Positions 35,627 through 44,469 of a stretch of 64,000 bases of DNA are shown here, in pieces. Under the pieces are notes generated by a model, which saw nothing but the letters and a program-made list of their open reading frames with translations, was not told the DNA's origin and searched no databases. The stretch's first letter is position 1. The number at the start of each line of letters is the position of its first letter. Origin of the DNA: Hyphomicrobiales bacterium (GTDB taxonomy: Bacteria > Pseudomonadota > Alphaproteobacteria > Rhizobiales > Rhizobiaceae); the NCBI GenBank assembly GCA_900468625.1, contig UBUL01000013.1, positions 1-64,000 on the forward strand, in the 5' to 3' direction. The translations under genes and the position numbers were made by a program.

Positions 35627-37813
35627 ATGAGGAATGTCGGGGGCTGCAGGTGGACGATCGGCGGCCTGCTCTTTTGTCTTTTTGTACTGGCCGTGCCTGT
35701 AGCGGTCTTCGCGCAGAATGCGGCCGTACCGCAGCCGGCAACTCCGCCGCCCGACAAAATTCGCGAGCTGATTCAGCTGCTGAACGAGCCTGATGTCAGG
35801 CAATGGCTTTCCACGCAACTCTACAGTCAGCCCGCGTCCGCTGGCGATAAATCTGCGACCGCCGGCGATCCGGCTCCGGCCGACGGCAATCAAATGTCTG
35901 TTCTATCGGGCATGCTCGGCCACACGCGGCATCACCTCGAGCTGGTCTCCGGCGCGGCGATGACGCTGCCCTACGAGGTCATGGCGGCATCAGAAAAGCT
36001 GGAGGGCGAGGGCAAGTCGGTCGGCCTCGTGCGCATCATCATTCAGATTGCTCTCCTGTTCTTCCTGGGGCTTGTCGCCGAACTCGCGGTTTCGCACTTC
36101 ATCAACACCAGGCATGTACAGCGTACCGGGAAGGCCGATGGTACCGAGACAGAGTTGCAGGCGGCGCGCTTCCAGTTCCTGGGCGGCGTCGTACCCGCGA
36201 TCATCCATGGCTTGGTGACGCTCGTTCCGCTTCTTGCCTTCGACTGGCCGCCGGTCATTGAAAATTTCGCCATCGCCTGCGTCATCGCGATGGTCTCGAT
36301 CAGGCTGGCGATCTCCATCGGCAAGCTTGTCATAGAATTGATCGCCATGCGTCGCACCGGTGATGTTCTGGACGAGGACGGCGGCTCGGCCCGCATCGCC
36401 GAACGGCGGCGCGTCGCATCCTACTGGTATCGGCGATGCACGCTGTTTGCCATCTATTTTGCCTGCGGCTGGGCGATCATACAGGCCGTCACGTCGCTGG
36501 ATTTTTCCGCAGGCGCGCGCGACCTCATCGGCTACACGCTCGGGATAGGTCTGTTTCTGATCGCCACGGCTGCCGTGTGGTCGAGGCCGCTTGCGCCGGA
36601 AAAACATGGAGCGAAGGCGGTTTCCTGGCTGCTGACGATTTTCTTCGTGGCGCTCTGGTGCCTCTGGGTGGCCGGTTTCGACGGTCTTCTGTGGATCGGC
36701 ATCTATGCGATCCTGCTGCCGCGCGTCCTCTCGGTATCGACAAAGGCAATCGAGGCTCTGCATGATGCGGCCGACGGCATTTTCGGTACCGACAAGATCG
36801 CGGCCGTGCTGCTCGACCGTGGCGTGCGTGCGTTGATCATCACTTTCGCGGCTTTGTGGCTCGGCAAGATGCTTGGAGTCGAGGCCCATGCGATGATGGC
36901 CGGCAGCGAATCGGTCGTTGGCCGTATCGCCAGGGGCATCCTGGGCGGCATTGTCATCCTCCTGGTCGCCGATCTCGTCTGGCAGCTCGCAAAAACCTAT
37001 ATCGACGGCAAGGTAATGGAAGCTCTGCCCGCCGCCGGTGAATCCGACGAGATAAGGGCGAGCCGCGCCCGGCTGCAGACGCTGCTGCCGATCTTCCGCA
37101 ATATCCTTGCCGTCGTCATTGGCATTATCGCCGTCATGATGGTGTTGTCGGGCCTTGGTGTTCAGATAGGGCCGCTGATCGCCGGTGCCGGTGTTGTCGG
37201 CGTCGCGGTCGGCTTCGGTGCGCAGACCATCGTCAAGGACGTCATCAGCGGTGTCTTCTATCTCTGGGACGATGCCTTCCGTATCGGCGAATATATCGAA
37301 AGCGGCCACTACAAGGGCGTCGTCGAATCCTTCAGCCTGCGCTCGGTCAAGCTGCGCCACCAGCGCGGCCCGCTGGCAACGATCCCCTTCGGCTCTCTTG
37401 GCGCGGTCAACAACATGAATCGCGACTGGGCGATCGACAAGATCATCGTCAAGGTCACCTACGATACCGATCTCGTAAGGCTGAAGCGCATCGTCAAGGA
37501 TATCGGCCAGCGCCTGCTCGAAGACGAGGACCTGAAGCCGAACATTATCCAGACGCTGAAGATGAAGGGCGTCGAACAGTTCGGCGATTTCGCGATCGAA
37601 ATCAGGCTGGCGATCACCGCCAAGCCGAACGAGCTCTCGGTCATCCGCCGCAGCGCGCTGGCCCTGATCAAGCAGTCCTTCGACGAAAACGGCATCCAGT
37701 TCGCCTTCCCGACCGTACAGGTGGCAAGCGACAAGGATGCGGCGGCGGCCGCTGCCCGGCAGCTTATAGAGATGCGGGCGGCAAACGTGGATGGCGCGCA
37801 GCAGGCGAGTTAA
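35627..37813 (+). CDS. large MscS-family mechanosensitive ion channel
   Basis: A 728-residue membrane protein. The ATG at 35627 has GGAAGGG upstream; an ATG seven codons earlier is possible. A signal-like helix (IGGLLFCLFVLAVPVAVFAQ) is followed by a periplasmic part of about 130 residues, then some ten membrane helices. The pore-lining MscS helix is GAGVVGVAVGFGAQTIVKDVISGVFYLWDD split near residues 525-555, and a C-terminal cytoplasmic domain follows. It protects against osmotic downshock. Its size matches the YbdG/YnaI/MscM-like groups rather than the 286-residue MscS. Confidence 0.9.
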   Translation: MRNVGGCRWTIGGLLFCLFVLAVPVAVFAQNAAVPQPATPPPDKIRELIQLLNEPDVRQWLSTQLYSQPASAGDKSATAGDPAPADGNQMSVLSGMLGHTRHHLELVSGAAMTLPYEVMAASEKLEGEGKSVGLVRIIIQIALLFFLGLVAELAVSHFINTRHVQRTGKADGTETELQAARFQFLGGVVPAIIHGLVTLVPLLAFDWPPVIENFAIACVIAMVSIRLAISIGKLVIELIAMRRTGDVLDEDGGSARIAERRRVASYWYRRCTLFAIYFACGWAIIQAVTSLDFSAGARDLIGYTLGIGLFLIATAAVWSRPLAPEKHGAKAVSWLLTIFFVALWCLWVAGFDGLLWIGIYAILLPRVLSVSTKAIEALHDAADGIFGTDKIAAVLLDRGVRALIITFAALWLGKMLGVEAHAMMAGSESVVGRIARGILGGIVILLVADLVWQLAKTYIDGKVMEALPAAGESDEIRASRARLQTLLPIFRNILAVVIGIIAVMMVLSGLGVQIGPLIAGAGVVGVAVGFGAQTIVKDVISGVFYLWDDAFRIGEYIESGHYKGVVESFSLRSVKLRHQRGPLATIPFGSLGAVNNMNRDWAIDKIIVKVTYDTDLVRLKRIVKDIGQRLLEDEDLKPNIIQTLKMKGVEQFGDFAIEIRLAITAKPNELSVIRRSALALIKQSFDENGIQFAFPTVQVASDKDAAAAAARQLIEMRAANVDGAQQAS

Positions 37814-37829
37814 CGCCTGGTATCTAAGC

Positions 37830-37928
37830 GGAGCAATTTCATACGAGGCACGTCGGCACTGCAAGTTCCTTCTCCCCTCGGGGAGAAAGGGGACGCAGCA
37901 ACGACCTCATTTCACATGCGATTGCTCC
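37830..37928. repeat. short intergenic repeat, second family (copy with terminal inverted ends)
   Basis: Ends GGAGCAAT (37830-37837) and ATTGCTCC (37921-37928) are perfect inverted repeats. A central CCCCTCGGGGAGAAAGGGG block can form its own stem. It shares its inner order with the diverged copy at 32815-32905. It lies between the convergent channel and lacI-type genes. Confidence 0.55.
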
Positions 37929-37976
37929 GGAATGCTAACGCCGCCATGAATCCCTCGGGCTTTGCAGGTGGCGAAC

Positions 37977-39035
37977 CTAGTGCTTCGGCGCCGCCGTGCT
38001 GCCGCGTACGATCAGACTAACGCCGATCATCTCGCGCTCGGTCGGCAGGGCCTCGTGGAGGACGGCCTGCACTGCACGTTGCGCGATCTCGGCAAAGGGC
38101 TGGGCCATCGTCGTCAGACCGGGTTCCACCATGCCGCCTTCCGGCACGCCATCGAAGCCGATGACGGAAACGTCTTGCGGTACGGAGAGACCTCGCGCCC
38201 GCAGCCAGTTGATCGCCAGAAGCGCGATATTGTCGGACATGGCAAGGATCGCCGTCGGCGGCACGGGCGCGGAAAATAGGTAATTCAGCCCGGCTTCGAC
38301 GCTCGGTTTGTCGTTGAGCGTCTCATAGATCGGCAGGTCCTCGCGCCGAATGCCGAAGGCTTCGAGCGCCTGCCAGTAACCGAGCGCGCGACTGCGGGAG
38401 GTGGAATAGATCGCCCGTTCGATCCCGGCGATGCCTACCGGCCCGACATGGTCATCCGACAGTTCTGTGGCGAGCACGCCGAAACGCCTGTGGCCCAATT
38501 CCGCCAGATGCCGCGCCGCAACGGCCGCGCCTCCGACGTTGTCGACGCTGATTGCGGGGATCGACGGGTCCTCGTCATTCAAGGCGAGGGCGATGAAGGG
38601 CAATTGCCGCTCGCGCGTCAACTGCACCAGTTTTTCGCCGCCTTCCACGCAGAGCAGGATGAAGCCGTCCACCAACGCGCTTTTGATATTCCAGTCCACC
38701 GTCTGCCGGTCCTTGGCCGAAACCAAGGCCAAACCGGTGCCGCTGGCATCGCACACCTTGGAAACGGCGGCCAGCAGAGCCCTGGCCCAGGGGTCATTGA
38801 AAAAATAAGCCAAGGGCTCGACGGCGGCGATGCCGATCGCATTGACTTTTCCTGCCCGCAGCAGCCGGCCCGTCAGGCTCGGCCCGGCATAGCCGAGCCG
38901 CTTGGCTGTCTCGAGTACATGCTCTCGCACTTCCTCGCGCACCACTTTGGGCCGGTTGAAAACATTGGAGGCGGTCCCCTGCGATACGCCTGCCGCCTTC
39001 GCGACATCCGCGAGCCTGATGGTGCCCTTGGCCAA
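37977..39035 (-). CDS. LacI family transcriptional regulator
   Basis: A 352-residue sugar-type repressor. The TTG at 39035 (protein start MAKGTIRLADVAKAAG) is chosen because GGAGG lies six bases upstream and the HTH of this family begins at the N-terminus. HTH residues are IRLADVAKAAGVSQGTASNVFNRP, then a hinge helix and a periplasmic-binding-protein-like domain (GFILLCVEGGEKLV, AISVDNVGGAAVAARHL, PTAILAMSDNIALLAIN, VSVIGFDGVPEGGM). Its effector is unknown. Three LacI-type palindromes lie upstream. Confidence 0.92.
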   Translation of the reverse strand: MAKGTIRLADVAKAAGVSQGTASNVFNRPKVVREEVREHVLETAKRLGYAGPSLTGRLLRAGKVNAIGIAAVEPLAYFFNDPWARALLAAVSKVCDASGTGLALVSAKDRQTVDWNIKSALVDGFILLCVEGGEKLVQLTRERQLPFIALALNDEDPSIPAISVDNVGGAAVAARHLAELGHRRFGVLATELSDDHVGPVGIAGIERAIYSTSRSRALGYWQALEAFGIRREDLPIYETLNDKPSVEAGLNYLFSAPVPPTAILAMSDNIALLAINWLRARGLSVPQDVSVIGFDGVPEGGMVEPGLTTMAQPFAEIAQRAVQAVLHEALPTEREMIGVSLIVRGSTAAPKH

Positions 39036-39076
39036 TGAAATCCTCCATGTGTTTTCGGAGGATATTAGCAATAAAG

Positions 39077-39171
39077 TTGTATCGGTTCAATTCTGCTTGA
39101 CAACGGGCTTTTAAGGCGTACGATTGAACCGATTCAAGAAAAGGATACGGCCTGGTATTGAATCGATTCAA
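39077..39171. promoter_or_regulatory. cluster of three LacI-type operators
   Basis: TTGTATCGGTTCAA (39077-39090), TTGAACCGATTCAA (39124-39137) and the perfect palindrome TTGAATCGATTCAA (39158-39171) share a CG-centred consensus typical of LacI-family sites. Centres are 47 and 34 bp apart, allowing cooperative binding or looping. They lie between the regulator and a small gene on the other strand. Confidence 0.75.
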
Positions 39172-39189
39172 AAAATGAAAGGTGAGCCG

Positions 39190-39477
39190 ATGCTGACCAA
39201 TTATCTCTTCAAGGATCTCTATGAGGATCGATGGGGTGATCCCTGCAATCCGAATGCCGTCGATCCGCCATCCGAACATGAGGGCAGGGCCGGCAGGCAG
39301 AGCGTGCTTCGCCGGTTGGCGGGCCTTTTCCGCCGTAGGAAGCGCCCATCGGCGTGGTCTTTCACGATACCGAGCGTGACCTCAGACAGCGAGAGCGAAA
39401 TCGACGTCAGACATCGCACAGGGTTTGAAGACCCGAAGCTCCTCGCTCTCGCCAAGGCCTTGTCGCGGAATTGCTAA
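39190..39477 (+). CDS. small hypothetical protein, probably under LacI-type control
   Basis: A 95-residue frame from the ATG at 39190 (MLTNYLFKDLYEDRWGD), preceded by AAAGGTGAG; an ATG five codons earlier is possible. There are no membrane segments. A basic stretch (RRLAGLFRRRKRP, about residues 41-53) sits in the middle and the C-terminal half is polar. No family is recognised. Its placement 19 bp after the last operator suggests repression by the neighbouring LacI protein. Whether it is truly coding is not certain. Confidence 0.5.
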   Translation: MLTNYLFKDLYEDRWGDPCNPNAVDPPSEHEGRAGRQSVLRRLAGLFRRRKRPSAWSFTIPSVTSDSESEIDVRHRTGFEDPKLLALAKALSRNC

Positions 39478-39510
39478 AACAATGCCGCGCTCCAATGCTC
39501 TGCGACAGCT

Positions 39511-40239
39511 TCAGAAATTTTCCTTGTAGGGGCGCAGATCGAGCTCCTGCGTCCAGGCCGAAGGATGCTGGCGATGAATGTGCCAATAACTCTCGGCAAT
39601 GGCATCGATGTTCAGCAACCCGTCGGCATCCACATCCGGCCGGCGCGAACGCAGCCGCTCCCCATCTATGCCGCCATCGATGATGGTATGGGCGACATGC
39701 AGGCCGAGCGGACCGAATTCGCGTGCCATGCTCTGGCTGATCATGCGAAGACCCGCCTTGGCGGCGGCGAATTGCGCAAAGCCCGCCTTGCCCCGCAGGC
39801 TCGCAGAAGCGCCGGTGAAGATCACCGTGCCGCGGCCGAGCGGCGCCAGATGACGCGCCGCCTCGCGCCCCACGAGGAAGCCGCCGAAGCAGCAGATGCG
39901 CCAGAATTCCTCGAATTGGGCGGCCGTCAGATCGCGAAAGCCGATCTGGCGGTTGATGCCCGCGTTGAAGACGACCAGGTCGGGCGGAGCGATATCGTCC
40001 CGGTCAGTAAAGGCGTGCTCGAACAGCCGGATGACCGCAGCTTCGTCCGTCGCATCGGTTTCGATCGCTTCGGCGCTGCCGCCGGATGGCTGGATGGCAG
40101 CAGCCACCCGATCGATCTTCGCCGCCGTCCGGCCGGCGATGACGACATGGTAGCCCCTGGTCGCGAGAAGCCGGCAGAGCGCAGCACCCAGTCCCTGTTC
40201 CGCACCCACTCCGACGATGATGGCGCTTGGCGTGCTCAT
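39511..40239 (-). CDS. short-chain dehydrogenase/reductase family protein
   Basis: A 242-residue Rossmann protein. The cofactor motif is GVGAEQGLGAALCRLLA (about 10-26) and NAG appears as VVFNAGINRQ. At the catalytic site the usual Y-x-x-x-K reads F-A-A-A-K in GFAQFAAAKAGLRM, so the catalytic tyrosine is replaced by phenylalanine, while the serine (TGASASLRG) and lysine remain. Normal SDR reduction may be impaired or use a different mechanism. It overlaps the upstream ene-reductase gene by four bases. Confidence 0.88.
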   Translation of the reverse strand: MSTPSAIIVGVGAEQGLGAALCRLLATRGYHVVIAGRTAAKIDRVAAAIQPSGGSAEAIETDATDEAAVIRLFEHAFTDRDDIAPPDLVVFNAGINRQIGFRDLTAAQFEEFWRICCFGGFLVGREAARHLAPLGRGTVIFTGASASLRGKAGFAQFAAAKAGLRMISQSMAREFGPLGLHVAHTIIDGGIDGERLRSRRPDVDADGLLNIDAIAESYWHIHRQHPSAWTQELDLRPYKENF

Positions 40240-41357
40240 TCGGCGGCCTCCCTGGCATCGAGTGTTGGATAATCGGTATAGCCCTCGGCGCCGCCGCCGT
40301 AGAAAGTCGGGCGATGATAGGGATTGAGAGGCGCACCCCGGCGAATGCGCTCCGGCAGATCCGGATTGGCGATGAACAGACGGCCGAAAGCGATGGCATC
40401 GGCATGGCCGGCGGCAAGTGCGGCCTCGGCCGCATCCGGCCGGAAGTTGCCGGCGGCGATCAGTGTGCCGGACCAGGCGGGCCGGAAGAGTTCCGCAGCC
40501 GAAGGCACGTTCTTGCGGTCGACTTCGGCCTGACCGGCACCGCTTGCGCGCGGCTCGATCAGATGCAGATAGGCGAGGTTCAGCCGGTCCAGCTCGCGGA
40601 TGACATGGCCATAAAGGCGCAAGGGATCGTCCTCGCCGCTGTCATTGGCGATGCCGAATGGCGAAAGGCGGACGCCGACGCGATCCGATCCCCAAACATC
40701 GGATACCGCCTCGACCACTTCGAGGAGCAGCCGCGTGCGGTTTTCGATCGAGCCGCCATATTGGTCGGTGCGCTGGTTGGTTCGTGCCTGCAGGAACTGC
40801 TCGATCAGATAGCCGTTGGCACCATGGATCTCGACGCCGTCGAAGCCCGCCTGCTTGGCATTGGCGGCCGCCTGGGCATAGACGTCGATCAAAAGCGGCA
40901 TGAGGTCGATGTCGATCGCCTGCGGCGTCTCGAAGGGCACGCGTTCGAAGGTAGCCGTAAAGGCCTGCCCTTTGGCGGCGACGGCGGAAGGAGCAATCGG
41001 TGGAGCACCGTCAGGCTGATGGGAGGAATGGGAGATGCGGCCGACATGCCAGAGCTGCAGGAAGATCTTGCCGCCCTTGCAATGAACCGCGTCCGTCACC
41101 GCCTTCCAGCCGGCGACCTGTTCGGCGGTGTGGATGCCCGGCGTCGCCGGCATACCCTGTCCGGTACGGGAAACCTGCGAACCTTCGGAAATGATGAGCC
41201 CGCCCTCGCTGGCGCGTTGGGCATAATATTCGGCATTCAGTGCCGAAGGCACATTGCCCGGCTGGCTCGCGCGCATGCGGGTGAGGGGGGCCATGACGAT
41301 GCGATGCGCAAGTTCGTAGGGGCCAATGGAAAGCGGCGAAAACAAAATGGCTGTCAT
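40236..41357 (-). CDS. old yellow enzyme family alkene reductase (NemA-like)
   Basis: FMN-dependent ene-reductase of 373 residues. Family landmarks are IGPYELAHRIVMAPLTRMRA at the N-terminus (split), LQLWHVGRISH, VEIHGANGYLIEQFLQ and QYGGSIENRTRLLLE, then GRLFIANPDLPERI. Such enzymes reduce activated C=C bonds of enals, maleimides or nitrate esters, often as a stress response. The downstream SDR overlaps its stop, suggesting a two-step redox pair. Confidence 0.93.
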   Translation of the reverse strand: MTAILFSPLSIGPYELAHRIVMAPLTRMRASQPGNVPSALNAEYYAQRASEGGLIISEGSQVSRTGQGMPATPGIHTAEQVAGWKAVTDAVHCKGGKIFLQLWHVGRISHSSHQPDGAPPIAPSAVAAKGQAFTATFERVPFETPQAIDIDLMPLLIDVYAQAAANAKQAGFDGVEIHGANGYLIEQFLQARTNQRTDQYGGSIENRTRLLLEVVEAVSDVWGSDRVGVRLSPFGIANDSGEDDPLRLYGHVIRELDRLNLAYLHLIEPRASGAGQAEVDRKNVPSAAELFRPAWSGTLIAAGNFRPDAAEAALAAGHADAIAFGRLFIANPDLPERIRRGAPLNPYHRPTFYGGGAEGYTDYPTLDAREAAE

Positions 41358-41493
41358 AAAATTCTCCTGCCTGGAGCGAAAACTGCTCCCCCGGGCGGAA
41401 GGGCCTGTCAGCGGCGATTCGGTCTCGGGAGTTCGAATAAGATGATGGTCATCATTTATTCCAACAATCGGACGTGCGCAACTGAATCTCGTA

Positions 41494-42305
41494 TCAGACC
41501 GGGATCGTTGCGAGAAAGTCGAGCAAGGCAGCGTTGAACTGCGCCGGTCGCTGCAGCGGCGCGAAATGGCTGACGCCGGGCAAAAGGATCAGCTGCGCAC
41601 CGGGAATGTGCCGCGCGAGATGATCGGCATGTTCATGCTTGATGAACTCGTCATGCTCGCTCTGCACGATGGCGACGGGCACGTCGATCTCGGCGAGATC
41701 GGCAATGGTATAGTTCGGCTCCGTCCGCTGCATCAGGCCGACAGCCTCGACGAAGGCATCGAACTTGTCCGGCGTAGCCGACAGGGCGGCATAATCCTTC
41801 GTGTGGCGGGAAAAGCAGCGCTCGATGACCGGTGTCGCCACGAATTCCTTGTGCCGCTCGGGTCCATGTTGCAGGCAAAGAAGAAGACGCCGGCAACGCG
41901 CTCCGGATGAGTTTTTCCAAGCACCAAGCCGATGCAGGCACCGTCGCTCCATCCGGCAACGGCCGCCTTATCGATCTTCAGCCTGTCCATGACGGCGAGA
42001 ACGTCAGAGGCCATGAGTTCGTAGGTATAGGGCCGCTCGTCTCGCGTGCTGCGGCCATGGCCCCGGCTGTCGATGACGATAACCTGATGGCCGGCATCGA
42101 TCAGGGCCGGAACCTGATAGCCCCAATTGCCGCTGTTTCCGAGCCCGCCATGCAGGAGAATTATGGGAGCGCCGCTGCCATAGGAGGCATACCAGATACG
42201 CGCGCCATCATGATCGACATGGCCTTCCGTCTCGGTATGCGGCAAGGGTGTGGCCCCTTCGGCTTCGAAGCGGTGAAGCTCATCGTCGTGAAATTCCATA
42301 CCCAC
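41494..42305 (-). pseudogene. alpha/beta hydrolase, frameshifted
   Basis: The N-terminal part (from MGMEFHDDELHRFEAEG) carries the oxyanion region LLHGGLGNSGNWG and the nucleophile elbow VAGWSDGACIG. The frame ends wrongly after FACNMDPSGT. The next residues of the family, KEFVATPVIERCF, are found in another frame, which then contains the acid (VQSEHDEF) and histidine (PGVSHFAPL) and a normal C-terminus. Restoring one base near 41849-41852 joins both parts into one hydrolase of about 270 residues. It is either a recent pseudogene or a sequencing error. Confidence 0.85.
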
Positions 42306-42382
42306 CTCCCATTGCGCCGTCTCCTCCCGACAGCCCTCGCGAGAGACTAGTCGATCCTAACGCGTCTTTTCAACAGGCCGGG

Positions 42383-43264
42383 TCATATCGTTGCCAGATG
42401 CTGGAAAAGATCGCGGGCCGGTGACGGAAGCTCTTCGAGCGAGCGGGCGCAGATCGAAAGCCGGCGCGTCGCCCATGGGTCGGTGAGGCGAGCGATCGCA
42501 GTTTTGGCGGATCGGCTGCAGCGCCGCGCCGCAGTTTCCGGCACGATGCCGAGGCCGATACCCTGGCCCGCCATCTCGCAAATGCTTTCGAACGTCCGCA
42601 TCCGCACGCGTATTTTCAATCGGCTGCCGAGTCGGGCCGCCTGTGCGTCGATGTGATCCTGCAGCGCTCCGCCGGCAAGCCCGATGAAATGCTCATGCAG
42701 GATTCCCGCGAAGGCGATCTGCTTTGCCGCCGCCAGCACATGATCGCGAGGCATGACCACCACCAGCCGGTCGATCGCAAAGGGCCGCAAAATCAGGCCC
42801 GCCGTATCGACGGCGCTCGAGAGGATACCGATCTCGGCAAGCCCTGCCGACACGGCGCGCGCAATCTCGACGCTCTGGCGTTCCTTGAGGTCGATATCCG
42901 TCTGCGGGTGTTTTGCCATCCAGTCTGCAAGGCGTGGCGGCAGGTATTCGGCAATCGCGGCGGTGTTGGCAAGAAGCCGGATCGTCGCGCGCAGGCCGCT
43001 TGCATGTTCGCCAAGCTCGCCGCGCATCTGTGTCAGTTGCCGCTGGATCAATCGGGCATGATGGGCCAGCGCTTCGCCGGCCGGTGTAGGACGGATGCCA
43101 CGCCGGCCACGCTCCAGAAGCTGCACACCGCCATTCGCCTCCATCTCACGCAGCCTCTCGCTGGCAGCCGGCAGCGAAAGGCCAACATCGGCGGCTCCAT
43201 GCGTGATGCTGCCGGCATCGACGACGGCGAGGAAGAGGCGAAGGTCGGTCAGATCGAAGCGCAT
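42383..43264 (-). CDS. LysR family transcriptional regulator
   Basis: A 293-residue regulator. The winged HTH occupies the first 65 residues: LRLFLAVVDAGSITHGAADVGLSLPAASERLREME. A substrate domain follows from about 90 (ATIRLLANTAAIAEYLP). It is divergent from a TauE/SafE permease gene, its probable target. The C-terminus is normal. Confidence 0.92.
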   Translation of the reverse strand: MRFDLTDLRLFLAVVDAGSITHGAADVGLSLPAASERLREMEANGGVQLLERGRRGIRPTPAGEALAHHARLIQRQLTQMRGELGEHASGLRATIRLLANTAAIAEYLPPRLADWMAKHPQTDIDLKERQSVEIARAVSAGLAEIGILSSAVDTAGLILRPFAIDRLVVVMPRDHVLAAAKQIAFAGILHEHFIGLAGGALQDHIDAQAARLGSRLKIRVRMRTFESICEMAGQGIGLGIVPETAARRCSRSAKTAIARLTDPWATRRLSICARSLEELPSPARDLFQHLATI

Positions 43265-43287
43265 GAAGTGCAGGTTACCGCATATCC

Positions 43288-43315
43288 AGCCTTCGGAACA
43301 GCCGAAGGCTTTCTT
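43288..43315 (+). promoter_or_regulatory. stem-loop in the leader of the TauE/SafE gene
   Basis: AGCCTTCGG (43288-43296) and CCGAAGGCT (43302-43310) are perfect 9-bp arms with a 5-base loop, followed by TTCTTC. It could be an attenuator for the permease transcript or a symmetric site for the divergent LysR protein; the sequence does not decide. Confidence 0.45.
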
Positions 43316-43362
43316 CGCATCATCCGCATTGCGCCCGCCTTTGCGTCTGCTACTGAAAAGGC

Positions 43363-44112
43363 ATGATGGATCATTCGATAGGGCTTGTCGCGGCGATCTT
43401 CGTGACCTTCTTCGTCGCCGGCACGGTCAAGGGCGTCACCGGCATGGGGCTTCCGACGGTGGCGATGGGAGTTTTGGGTGCGCTGATCTCGCCGCTCACG
43501 GCGGCCAGCCTGCTAATCGTCCCGTCCTTCGTCACCAATGTCTGGCAGCTGCTGGCCAGCCCGAGCTGCGGCGCGCTTGCCCGCCGCTTCTTCCCCCTAG
43601 TCGTCGCCGTGACCATCGGAACCTTCGCCGGCTCACATATGCTTGCCGGCGACGATAACCGCCTGACCACGGTGGCGCTAGGCGCGGCCCTTATCGCCTA
43701 TGCTGGCCACGCCCTTCTTGCCCGCCAGCTTCGCGTGTCGCCGCGGTTGGAGCCGCTGCTGTCACCGATCATCGGATTGATTACCGGCTTGTTGACCGGA
43801 GCGACCGGCGTCTTCGTCGTGCCAGCGGTGCCCTATCTACAGGCGCTCGGGCTGGAAAAGGAGGATCTGGTCCAGGCGCTCGGTCTTTCCTTCACCGTCT
43901 CCGCGGTGGCGCTGGCCGGCGCGCTTGCCTGGCACGGCGCTTTCCACATCGACAATCTCGCACTCTCCACTCTTGCGATCGTTCCGGCACTAGCCGGCAT
44001 GTGGACCGGCCAGATTATCCGCAATCGCGTCAGCCCCGCCACTTTCCGCCGCTGGTTTCTGGTTTGCCTCCTGGTGCTTGGCGCGGAGATGGTGATCAGG
44101 TCCGCTTTCTAG
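43363..44112 (+). CDS. sulfite exporter TauE/SafE family permease
   Basis: A 249-residue membrane protein with seven to eight predicted helices. The first repeat begins LVAAIFVTFFVAGTVKGVTGMGLPTVAMGVL (split), and the second GLITGLLTGATGVFVVPAVPYLQALGLEK; these two paired motifs are typical of TauE/SafE. The substrate is an organic or inorganic anion such as sulfite, sulfoacetate or acetate, not determinable here. It is divergent from the LysR gene. Confidence 0.9.
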   Translation: MMDHSIGLVAAIFVTFFVAGTVKGVTGMGLPTVAMGVLGALISPLTAASLLIVPSFVTNVWQLLASPSCGALARRFFPLVVAVTIGTFAGSHMLAGDDNRLTTVALGAALIAYAGHALLARQLRVSPRLEPLLSPIIGLITGLLTGATGVFVVPAVPYLQALGLEKEDLVQALGLSFTVSAVALAGALAWHGAFHIDNLALSTLAIVPALAGMWTGQIIRNRVSPATFRRWFLVCLLVLGAEMVIRSAF

Positions 44113-44145
44113 GCTGGTACTCGCGGGCTGATTCTGCGTTGTGGT

Positions 44146-44433
44146 TCAAGCCTTCAAAAAGGCAAGGCGCTCGTCGATACGGCCTGGCGCGATCTCGAGA
44201 ATATCCGCGCTCACTACGTTTTCGGCCACGAAAGGATCGCTCTCGACGCGCGCCTGTAGATCGGCCCGTGTCACATTATGTGCCAGAACAGCGCCACCGG
44301 CGCCCGGCTGAATGCTGCCGGTCATGAGGAAAACGCCATCATCGAATCCACGCGTGATCCATGCGTTATGGCCTTCCATGAACTGCGGGGCCTGAGCCTT
44401 GTTGGCGGAAAATTTCAGCGTTACGACAAACAT
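44146..44433 (-). CDS. YciI-like protein
   Basis: A 95-residue protein of the YCII/DGPF-like ferredoxin fold: FVVTLKFSANKAQAPQFMEGHNAWI, then GVFLMTGSIQPGAGGAVLAHNVTRADLQ (split) and DPFVAENV. The conserved His and Asp positions of the family are recognisable. The function is unknown. It lies 36 bp after the tetR gene on the same strand, so it is probably its operon partner. Confidence 0.85.
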   Translation of the reverse strand: MFVVTLKFSANKAQAPQFMEGHNAWITRGFDDGVFLMTGSIQPGAGGAVLAHNVTRADLQARVESDPFVAENVVSADILEIAPGRIDERLAFLKA

Positions 44434-44469
44434 GGTATCTCCTTCGAAAGCGGTTGAATCCGCACTGGT

